Source: Psychroflexus sediminis (lineage in GTDB: Bacteria; Bacteroidota; Bacteroidia; Flavobacteriales; Flavobacteriaceae). From it: a DNA stretch of 64,000 nucleotides. The stretch lies in contig NZ_FNCW01000010.1 of assembly GCF_900099815.1 (NCBI RefSeq), positions 1 through 64,000 of the forward strand. Reading direction: 5' to 3'. The position numbers and the translations under genes were made by a program. Positions 57,354-64,000 of this stretch are shown piece after piece (within the stretch, counting starts at the first letter, position 1; each line of letters starts with the position of its first letter). The notes beneath the pieces were generated by a model. It had not been told where the DNA came from, did no database searches, and was given only the letters and a program-made list of their open reading frames with translations.

Positions 57354-60173
57354 ATGGACAAATATTCTTTTTTGAATGCGATGCACCCATCGCAGTTAGC
57401 AGATCTCTATAACCAATATTTACAAAATCCAGATGCCATAGAACCAAGTATGCGAGCCTTTTTCCAAGGTTTTGATTTTGGTCTGGAATCCGGTTTTGAA
57501 GGAGAGTCTTTAGATGGCTCTAAAACAGTGACTTTAAAAGACAGTGAAACCAAAGAAACCGAAAAGGTTCAGGTGCGAGAAAATGTCCAGAAAGAATTTC
57601 AGGTGGTCAATCTAATTGATGGCTACAGGCACCGGGGTCATTTATTTACCAAAACGAATCCCGTAAGAGAACGCCGTAAATATTCACCAAAGCTGCATAT
57701 CGAAAATTTCGGATTATCAAAATCTGACTTGGATCGAGAGTTTGAGGCTGGTGAAATTATCGGTATTGGAAAAGCTACGCTTCAGGAAATCATCGATTTT
57801 CTAGAAACGGTGTTTTGTGATTCCATAGGTGTGGAATATGCTTATATCCGCAAGCCGGAGGAGGTGAAGTGGATTCAGGACCATATTTACAAAAACCGAA
57901 ATAAAACCGATTTCTCCGAAGATCAGAAAAAAAATATTTTGCGCCGACTCAATGAAGCGGTCACTTTTGAAAGTTTCCTGCATAAAAGTTATGTCGGGCA
58001 GAAACGCTTTTCTCTGGAAGGAAATGAATCTTTAATTCCGGCTTTGGATGCGCTTATTGAAGGTGCTGCAGATGTGGGTGTCAAAGAATTTGTGATGGGT
58101 ATGGCTCATCGAGGCCGTCTCAATACCCTAGTGAATATTTTTGGTAAAAGTGCCAAGGATATTTTCAATGAATTTGAAGGTAAAGATTATGATGTAGACA
58201 GCTTTGATGGTGATGTGAAATATCACTTAGGCTGGACCTCCTGTCGTCAAACGGATTCAGGAAAAGAAATAAATTTAAACCTGGCCCCAAACCCTTCTCA
58301 TCTGGAAACCGTAAGTGCAGTTGTTCAGGGAATTGCCAGGGCAAAACAAGATGACCATCATGTTGGCGAGGAGCAGGATGTACTTCCTATTGTCGTCCAT
58401 GGAGATGCCGCCATTGCCGGACAAGGTATAGCTTATGAAATTGTGCAAATGGCACAGCTTGATGGTTATAAAACCATGGGAACTATCCATATTGTCGTTA
58501 ACAACCAGATTGGCTTTACCACCAACTATACTGATGGCCGATCATCAACCTACTGTACAGATGTGGCCAAGGTGACATTATCTCCCGTGCTTCATGTGAA
58601 CGCAGATGATGCTGAAGCTGTTGTTCATGCTATGAAGTTCGCCCTTCAGTATAGAATGGAGTTTGGTAAGGATGTGTTTATCGATTTACTGGGTTACAGG
58701 AAGTATGGACATAATGAAGGAGATGAACCAAGATTTACCCAGCCTCAACTCTATAAAGCCATTTCAGAACATAAAAATCCAAGAGATATTTATGCGGAAC
58801 GATTGAAAGATGAAGGTGTCATCGATGAAGATTATCTGGATGAACTGGAAGAAAAGATTAAAACCAAACTCAGCGAAGAGTACGAAGTTTCCAAAAAAGA
58901 AGAAAAGTCTGTAGTGACTAAAATCCTTCAGGATGAATGGGAAGGATTTGAATATGCAGACAGGGAAAAAATGCTGGAGCCCGTCGATACCACTTTTGAC
59001 CTGGATAAGTTATCTAAACTTGCAGAATCTCTAACGACTTTGCCGGAGGATAAGAAATTCATGAGAAAAGTGAATAAACTTATGAAGTCTCACCATGAAA
59101 AATACTTTGAAAAAAATCAGCTGGATTGGTCGCTGGGTGAACTTTTGGCCTATGCTACGCTTCTGGATGAAGGGCATAATGTACGTATCACCGGACAGGA
59201 TGTAGAGCGAGGGACCTTCTCTCACAGACATGCGGTGATTAAAACTGAAAACAATGAGGAAGAATATGTGCCTCATAACAACCTGAATAAAGATCAGGGT
59301 CATTTTTATATCTATAATTCGCTGCTTTCAGAATATGCCGTTGTAGGCTTTGACTATGGTTACGCCATGGCCAATCCAAATACACTAACGATCTGGGAAG
59401 CCCAATTTGGAGATTTCAGTAACGGCGCACAAATCATGATAGACCAGTACATTTCTTCAGCAGAAGATAAATGGAAAACCCAAAATGGTCTCATTTTATT
59501 ACTCCCGCATGGTTATGAAGGTCAGGGGTCTGAACATTCTTCAGCCAGAATGGAAAGATATCTTCAGTTATGTGCCAAAGACAATATGTTTGTAGCCAAC
59601 TGTACAACTCCTGCCAATTACTTTCACTTGTTAAGAAGGCAACTCAAGACCAACTATAGAAAACCCTTAATCGTCTTTACACCAAAGAGTCTGTTAAGAC
59701 ATGCTGAGGTGGTTTCCCCAAAAGAAGACCTGGCCGAAGGAAGCTTCCAGACCGTCATCGACGATCCCAATGCAAAAGTGAAAGACATTAAAACTCTGGT
59801 ATTTTGCTCTGGAAAGTTCTACTATGACTTGAAAAAAAGACGGGAAGAAGAAGAGAGAAACGATATGGCCCTGGTCAGACTGGAACAGTTATTTCCTTTG
59901 CCGGAAGACGCGTTAAATAAGATGATCAAGAAGTATAAAAATGCTGAGGATATCGTTTGGGCTCAGGAAGAACCAAGAAATATGGGTGCTTACTCCCATT
60001 TGCTGTTGCAATACGACAAAGCCAAAGACTTTAGAGTGTGCAGCAGGCGTTTTTACGGTTCTCCGGCAGCAGGAAGCCAGGCGAGATTTAAGAAAAGACA
60101 TGAAGGCGTTATCGACTATGTATTCGATCCTTCAAAAAACAATAATGTAAAAGATTATAAAAGTAAAAATTAA
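57354..60173 (+). CDS. sucA: 2-oxoglutarate dehydrogenase E1 component
   Basis: 939 residues from the ATG at 57354 ([12 protein letters not shown]); a ten-codon extension in the frame lies upstream but begins at the -7 box. Typical E1 pieces: SNQYLQNPD-like N-terminal linker, thiamine-binding block [13 protein letters not shown] and [34 protein letters not shown] near the C-terminus and [15 protein letters not shown]. It decarboxylates 2-oxoglutarate in the citric acid cycle. It is followed after 20 bases by sucB, as in most bacteria. Confidence 0.95.
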   Translation: MDKYSFLNAMHPSQLADLYNQYLQNPDAIEPSMRAFFQGFDFGLESGFEGESLDGSKTVTLKDSETKETEKVQVRENVQKEFQVVNLIDGYRHRGHLFTKTNPVRERRKYSPKLHIENFGLSKSDLDREFEAGEIIGIGKATLQEIIDFLETVFCDSIGVEYAYIRKPEEVKWIQDHIYKNRNKTDFSEDQKKNILRRLNEAVTFESFLHKSYVGQKRFSLEGNESLIPALDALIEGAADVGVKEFVMGMAHRGRLNTLVNIFGKSAKDIFNEFEGKDYDVDSFDGDVKYHLGWTSCRQTDSGKEINLNLAPNPSHLETVSAVVQGIARAKQDDHHVGEEQDVLPIVVHGDAAIAGQGIAYEIVQMAQLDGYKTMGTIHIVVNNQIGFTTNYTDGRSSTYCTDVAKVTLSPVLHVNADDAEAVVHAMKFALQYRMEFGKDVFIDLLGYRKYGHNEGDEPRFTQPQLYKAISEHKNPRDIYAERLKDEGVIDEDYLDELEEKIKTKLSEEYEVSKKEEKSVVTKILQDEWEGFEYADREKMLEPVDTTFDLDKLSKLAESLTTLPEDKKFMRKVNKLMKSHHEKYFEKNQLDWSLGELLAYATLLDEGHNVRITGQDVERGTFSHRHAVIKTENNEEEYVPHNNLNKDQGHFYIYNSLLSEYAVVGFDYGYAMANPNTLTIWEAQFGDFSNGAQIMIDQYISSAEDKWKTQNGLILLLPHGYEGQGSEHSSARMERYLQLCAKDNMFVANCTTPANYFHLLRRQLKTNYRKPLIVFTPKSLLRHAEVVSPKEDLAEGSFQTVIDDPNAKVKDIKTLVFCSGKFYYDLKKRREEEERNDMALVRLEQLFPLPEDALNKMIKKYKNAEDIVWAQEEPRNMGAYSHLLLQYDKAKDFRVCSRRFYGSPAAGSQARFKKRHEGVIDYVFDPSKNNNVKDYKSKN

Positions 60174-60193
60174 GACACGAAACACATAATATT

Positions 60194-61546
60194 ATGGCTT
60201 TAGAAATGAAAGTCCCTTCACCGGGAGAGTCAATTAGCGAAGTTGAAATCGCAGAATGGTTAGTAAAAGATGGCGACTACGTAGAAAAAGATCAGGCGGT
60301 CGCTGAAGTGGATAGCGACAAAGCAACTTTGGAATTGCCAGCCGAAGCTTCAGGTATTATTACGCTTAAAGCTGAAGAAGGCGATGTGGTCCAGGTTGGA
60401 GAAGTGGTCTGCTTAATTGACACCGATGCGGAAAAACCTTCTGACAACGGTGATGATAAAAAAGAGGAATCCAAGTCTAAAGAATCTTCAGAAGACAAAA
60501 AATCTGGGGATAAAAAAGAGAAAGAAGACAAGTCTAAAGATGAAGATGAAAAGTCTTCTTCAGAGGATCAGGACAAATCCTCCAAAGACAAAGAAGATAA
60601 GTCGTCTTCAAAAGAAAAAGAAGAGAAAGATAAAAAGTCTTCTTCAGATGCTGATAAATCTTACGCTTCAGGCAGCCCGTCTCCGGCAGCTAAGAAAACC
60701 CTGGATGAAAAAGGAATCGATCCTAAAGACGTCAAAGGCAGTGGCAGAGATGGCAGAATCACTAAAGAAGATGCCATGAATGCAGAGGCAAAACCTTCTA
60801 TGGGATCGCCTGGTCCGGGCAAACGCAGCGAGTCCAGAAGCAAAATGTCTATGTTGCGAAGAAAAGTAGCAGAGCGTCTGGTGAGTGCCAAGAATGAAAC
60901 GGCGATGTTAACGACCTTCAATGAAGTCAACATGCAGCCTATCTTCGATCTGAGGTCCCAGTACAAAGAAAAATTCAAAGAAACCCATGGCGTAAGTCTT
61001 GGCTTCATGTCCTTCTTTACCTTAGCTGTGGTTCGTGCTTTGGATAAATATCCGGCTGTAAACTCTATGGTGGATGGAAAAGAAATGATTACTTACGATT
61101 ATAAGGACATCAGTATCGCCGTATCCGGACCAAAAGGTTTGATGGTGCCGGTGATGAGAAATACAGAGAATCTTGGTTTCAGAGGCGTTGAGCAGGAAGT
61201 AAAACGTCTGGCCACGCGTGCCAGAGACGGAAAAATTACTGTGGATGAGATGACAGGAGGAACCTTTACCATTTCCAATGGAGGGGTGTTCGGTTCTATG
61301 TTGTCTACACCAATCATCAACCCGCCGCAAAGTGGTATTCTGGGTATGCATAACATTGTGGAAAGACCAGTGGCTATAGACGGGAAAGTAGAAATACGTC
61401 CGATCATGTATGTGGCCCTGTCTTATGACCATAGAATTATCGATGGTAAAGAATCCGTAGGATTTTTGGTAGCTGTAAAAGAAGCCCTGGAAGATCCAAA
61501 AGAGTTGTTGATGGATAGCGACGTCGAAAAAGCACTCGAGCTTTAG
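60194..61546 (+). CDS. sucB: dihydrolipoyllysine succinyltransferase (E2 of 2-oxoglutarate dehydrogenase)
   Basis: 450 residues: lipoyl domain at 1-80 (lipoylated Lys in [14 protein letters not shown]), a long Lys/Ser/Glu/Asp-rich low-complexity linker (about residues 88-156), a peripheral-subunit-binding domain ([20 protein letters not shown]) and the catalytic acyltransferase domain ending in [11 protein letters not shown], with the active-site His. It transfers the succinyl group to CoA. Nucleotides 60455-60662 encode the linker and also give frames in other registers; those are shadows. Terminated by the hairpin at 61569. Confidence 0.95.
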   Translation: MALEMKVPSPGESISEVEIAEWLVKDGDYVEKDQAVAEVDSDKATLELPAEASGIITLKAEEGDVVQVGEVVCLIDTDAEKPSDNGDDKKEESKSKESSEDKKSGDKKEKEDKSKDEDEKSSSEDQDKSSKDKEDKSSSKEKEEKDKKSSSDADKSYASGSPSPAAKKTLDEKGIDPKDVKGSGRDGRITKEDAMNAEAKPSMGSPGPGKRSESRSKMSMLRRKVAERLVSAKNETAMLTTFNEVNMQPIFDLRSQYKEKFKETHGVSLGFMSFFTLAVVRALDKYPAVNSMVDGKEMITYDYKDISIAVSGPKGLMVPVMRNTENLGFRGVEQEVKRLATRARDGKITVDEMTGGTFTISNGGVFGSMLSTPIINPPQSGILGMHNIVERPVAIDGKVEIRPIMYVALSYDHRIIDGKESVGFLVAVKEALEDPKELLMDSDVEKALEL

Positions 61547-61568
61547 TCAGTCTTTCTATTGAATTCAT

Positions 61569-61602
61569 AACCCTGAAGTGTTTAAAGCTTCAGGGTTTTT
61601 TT
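61569..61602 (+). terminator. intrinsic terminator of sucAB
   Basis: AACCCTGAAG and CTTCAGGGTT form a perfect 10-bp stem with a 9-base loop, followed by a run of T. Confidence 0.9.
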
Positions 61603-61693
61603 ATACTGATTTTAATCTCGTTAGCTTTATAGGATTTTGCTACATTTCTTAAAAGTTTAGGGTTTTAAAATACGGCTAGAAACAAACTCACCT

Positions 61694-62131
61694 CTACTTC
61701 AAATACAAATAATCGGTTTTATAGTCGATCACGGCCTTGCCTTTTTTAAGAATATCGGCCCCGATGATACCGTGCACCAGCTCAGCATCGTGATCGTTTA
61801 GCGCTTTGTTGACGTGAGACAAGTCGAATAAAATCAAATCCACTTTCTTTTTGGTCCATTTTCCGATGCTTACTTTATTGTTGGTGGACGCTCTGGTGAG
61901 CATATTGGTGGCGCCTGCACCAGCGGCTTTGATGTTGCTGTCTTCAGAAAATAAGTTGAAGTGATCTGCATACGTAAAATCGATGCAGGAACTGGAGGCG
62001 CCGGTATCTATAATAAAACTGCCTTCCACACCATTTATGGTGACTTTGCACTCGTAATGATTAGTCTCCGTGCTATTCATTTTTAAGGCTTTGTATTTTT
62101 TTTCTTTCAGAAAGGATTTTAAGGAAGACAT
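61694..62131 (-). CDS. retropepsin-like aspartic peptidase domain protein
   Basis: 145 residues with one aspartic-protease half: GSFIIDTGASSSCIDF (catalytic D42 in D-T-G) and the C-terminal HGIIGADILKKGKAVIDY, as in clan AA single-domain retropepsin-like proteins of bacteria. Such proteins must dimerise to be active. No signal peptide, so cytoplasmic. Function unknown. Divergent from tatD with a -7 box TATATTTG at 62154-62147, 16 bases before the start. Confidence 0.85.
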   Translation of the reverse strand: MSSLKSFLKEKKYKALKMNSTETNHYECKVTINGVEGSFIIDTGASSSCIDFTYADHFNLFSEDSNIKAAGAGATNMLTRASTNNKVSIGKWTKKKVDLILFDLSHVNKALNDHDAELVHGIIGADILKKGKAVIDYKTDYLYLK

Positions 62132-62146
62132 TTATTGAATTTTCGG

Positions 62147-62154
62147 CAAATATA
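62147..62154 (-). promoter_or_regulatory. -7 box of the retropepsin-like gene
   Basis: TATATTTG on the minus strand, 16 bases from the start codon; matches TAnnTTTG. It lies back-to-back with the tatD -7 box. Confidence 0.5.
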
Positions 62155-62169
62155 AAGTTTCGTTTTAAA

Positions 62170-62177
62170 TAAATTTG
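62170..62177 (+). promoter_or_regulatory. -7 box of tatD
   Basis: TAAATTTG matches TAnnTTTG and ends only 6 bases before the ATG at 62183, so transcription from it would start at or next to the start codon. Confidence 0.45.
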
Positions 62178-62182
62178 CCACT

Positions 62183-62950
62183 ATGATACTAACAGATACC
62201 CATACCCACTTATATTCTGAAGCTTTTAACGAAGATAGAACGGAAGTGGTCCAAAGAGCCATAGATAATAACATTAAGCGTTTCTTTATTCCCGCTATAG
62301 ATTCAGATACCACTCAGGCTATGTACGATTTGGAAAAGCAGTTCCCGGAGCACATGTATTTGATGATGGGATTACATCCCACCTCCGTTTCAGAAACTGT
62401 AGAGCAGGAGCTTAAGCATGTTGAAGAAGAACTGGCCAAGCGAACATTTTATGCTGTTGGTGAAATCGGCATCGATTTGTACTGGGATAAAGGTTTTTTT
62501 GAAGCCCAGCGTAAAGCCTTTAAACATCAGATCAAGCTGGCTAAAAAATATAAATTGCCTATAGTCATTCACTGCAGAGAGGCATTCGATGAGATTTTTG
62601 AGGTGCTTGAAGAAGAAAAGGGAGAAGACTTATGCGGCATTTTTCATTGTTTTACAGGAACCAAATCTCAGGCCGAACAGGCGATCCGTTACAATATGAA
62701 ACTCGGAATTGGAGGCGTTGTTACCTTTAAAAATGGAAAAATAGATCAGTTTATCAATGAAATCGATTTGAAACATATTGTTTTAGAAACCGATTCCCCT
62801 TATCTTGCTCCAAAGCCCTATCGGGGGAAGCGAAATGAAAGCCTTTATATTTTGAAAGTAGCAGAAAAGCTTTCTGAATTATACGGGATAAGTTTAGAAG
62901 AAATAGCGAGACAAACCACTCAGAATTCTAAAGACGTCTTCGGAATTTAA
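62183..62950 (+). CDS. tatD: TatD-family metal-dependent hydrolase
   Basis: 255 residues; TatD signature pieces are TDTHTHLYSEAF at the start (metal His pair), GEIGIDLYWD, PIVIHCREAFDE, IFHCFTGT, and VLETDSPYLAPKPYRGKRNE. Members are metal-dependent DNases or exonucleases that act in DNA repair, RNA turnover or D-amino-acid removal. Cytoplasmic. The asparaginase gene starts 13 bases downstream, so the two are probably one mRNA. Confidence 0.92.
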   Translation: MILTDTHTHLYSEAFNEDRTEVVQRAIDNNIKRFFIPAIDSDTTQAMYDLEKQFPEHMYLMMGLHPTSVSETVEQELKHVEEELAKRTFYAVGEIGIDLYWDKGFFEAQRKAFKHQIKLAKKYKLPIVIHCREAFDEIFEVLEEEKGEDLCGIFHCFTGTKSQAEQAIRYNMKLGIGGVVTFKNGKIDQFINEIDLKHIVLETDSPYLAPKPYRGKRNESLYILKVAEKLSELYGISLEEIARQTTQNSKDVFGI

Positions 62951-62963
62951 TACAGATAACTTT

Positions 62964-63983
62964 ATGTCCAGAATTCTATTAGTATATACAGGCGGAACCA
63001 TTGGGATGATCAAAAATCCTGAAACCGGAGCGCTTACAGCTTTCAATTTTGATGAGCTGCTGTCCAATATTCCTGAACTGAAGCTTTTGGAGCACGACAT
63101 TAGTACAGTGAGTTTTGAAGAGCCTGTAGATTCTTCAGATATGGATACTTCAGATTATGTGAAACTCGTTCATTTAATAGAAGATCATTTTGAAGACTAT
63201 GACGGTTTTGTGGTGTTGCACGGAAGTGATACCATGTCCTACACCGCTTCTGTGATTTCATTTATGTTTGAGAACCTGAAAAAGCCGGTTATTTTTACAG
63301 GGTCACAACTGCCTATCGGAGATTTGAGGACCGATGCCAAGGAAAATCTGATTACGAGTATTCAGTTAGCGGGTTTAAAAGAGAACGGGAAGACCGTAAT
63401 TAAAGAAGTGGGTCTTTATTTTGAATATAAACTATACAGGGCTAATAGAACAACCAAAGTTAATGCTGAACATTTTGAAGCTTTTGAATCCTCCAATTTT
63501 CCCGCTATTGCAGAATCTGGTGTGAATCTGAAGGTGAATTACGAAAAACTCATGAAACCGAACTTGAGAAAGAAGATGATCGTTCATAAATCCTTAAACG
63601 ATAATATCTTCGTTCTGAAATTATTTCCGGGAATAAATTATAAGACACTGGAACATATTTTTAACACACCGCATGTAGAAGGAATTATTTTAGAGACTTT
63701 TGGCAGTGGAAATGCGAAGACGGATCCCTGGTTCCTGAAGCTTCTAAAACAGGCAATAGACAGAGGAGTTCATGTTGTGAATGTAACCCAATGCGTTGGA
63801 GGTGCGGTGCTTATGGGCAAGTACGCAACAAGTGAACGTTTAAAAAAACTAGGGGTTATAAGCGGAGGAGACATGACAACAGAGGCTGCTGTGGGAAAAA
63901 TGATGTATCTTTTGACAAAAAAATTAGGACCAAAAGTATTTAAAACTATATTTGAAACCTCTTTAAGAGGTGAAATGAATTAA
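62964..63983 (+). CDS. ansA: type I (cytoplasmic) asparaginase
   Basis: 339 residues. The catalytic threonine block YTGGTIGMIKNPETGA is at the N-terminus, the second active-site set is VVLHGSDTMSYTASVISFM, and the C-terminal VQCVGGAVLMGKYATS-like region (here VTQCVGGAVLMGKYATSERL) is also typical. No signal peptide, so it is the cytoplasmic, low-affinity enzyme that hydrolyses asparagine to aspartate and ammonia. The stop is 15 bases before the window end, so the gene is complete. Confidence 0.92.
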   Translation: MSRILLVYTGGTIGMIKNPETGALTAFNFDELLSNIPELKLLEHDISTVSFEEPVDSSDMDTSDYVKLVHLIEDHFEDYDGFVVLHGSDTMSYTASVISFMFENLKKPVIFTGSQLPIGDLRTDAKENLITSIQLAGLKENGKTVIKEVGLYFEYKLYRANRTTKVNAEHFEAFESSNFPAIAESGVNLKVNYEKLMKPNLRKKMIVHKSLNDNIFVLKLFPGINYKTLEHIFNTPHVEGIILETFGSGNAKTDPWFLKLLKQAIDRGVHVVNVTQCVGGAVLMGKYATSERLKKLGVISGGDMTTEAAVGKMMYLLTKKLGPKVFKTIFETSLRGEMN

Positions 63984-64000
63984 AAATTAACGTGCATTTC

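Noticed and set aside
60417-60779. A 120-codon Lys-rich plus-strand frame within sucB.
   Set aside because: It is an out-of-register reading of the low-complexity linker of sucB.

Overview
The window looks like chromosomal DNA of a marine-type Flavobacteriaceae (Bacteroidota). It is AT-rich, several secreted proteins end in type IX secretion (T9SS) C-terminal sorting domains, TonB-dependent receptors carry N-terminal carboxypeptidase-regulatory-like domains, and many genes are preceded by the Bacteroidota -7 box TAnnTTTG, a few also with TTG about 17-19 bases upstream. Most genes are ordinary flavobacterial core or semi-core genes. The only transposase is a partial IS110-type gene cut by the left edge. 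No CRISPR array, prophage or polysaccharide utilisation locus is visible.

Layout. 1-300: IS110 transposase tail. 0.4-4.0 kb: iron-sulfur/redox block (Mrp ATPase, NifU-like scaffold, ferredoxin-NADP reductase, lipoprotein, 2Fe-2S ferredoxin). 4.1-5.1 kb: LuxE-like acyl-protein synthetase. 5.2-13.5 kb: an envelope/signalling locus with a T9SS-sorted lamin-tail-like protein, divergent from a lipoprotein made of two tandem 394-residue repeats, then a TonB-dependent receptor, then a PhoB/PhoR-like two-component system. 13.5-16.3 kb: glycosyltransferase-like protein, TrmB, LysE-type exporter, alkyltransferase-like (ATL) protein, then a candidate small RNA. 16.5-22.6 kb: giant outer-membrane barrel, MltD-like lytic transglycosylase, PaaE-like reductase. 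22.6-27 kb: DUF2721 protein, then a metal locus (TonB-dependent receptor divergent from a DtxR-family regulator and a ZIP transporter). 27-32 kb: small secreted protein, LspA, lipoprotein, reprolysin-like T9SS protease. 32.5-37.5 kb: Arg-rich secreted protein, DUF1569 protein, small proteins, M19 dipeptidase, with long gene-poor gaps. 37.9-40.2 kb: fructosamine-kinase-like protein, SBF-like transporter, tRNA-Ser and tRNA-Pro. 40.3-47.4 kb: degenerate thioredoxin and a tetR-tolC-MFP-RND efflux operon. 47.4-50.9 kb: blaI-blaR1-like-TPR operon. 51-53.3 kb: PhzF-like protein, small conserved protein, polyprenyl synthetase. 53.7-61.5 kb: secreted BNR-repeat propeller, then sucAB. 61.7-64 kb: retropepsin-like protein, TatD, asparaginase.

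How the parts work together. The strongest regulatory reads are four operator/promoter overlaps: a TetR dyad over the efflux operon promoter, tandem BlaI-type dyads over the blaI promoter, a DtxR-type dyad over the -7 box of the metal-locus receptor gene, and an 11-bp-period direct repeat resembling a Pho box in front of the duplicated lipoprotein gene. The last, together with the adjacent PhoB/PhoR-like pair, suggests a phosphate- or stress-responsive surface system (LTD protein, lipoprotein, TonB receptor) that is not a SusCD pair. It is the best candidate here for something incompletely described. A 35-bp duplication of the tRNA-Pro 3' end looks like an attachment-site scar.

All functional calls are by eye from translated sequence and recalled family motifs; no database search was run.
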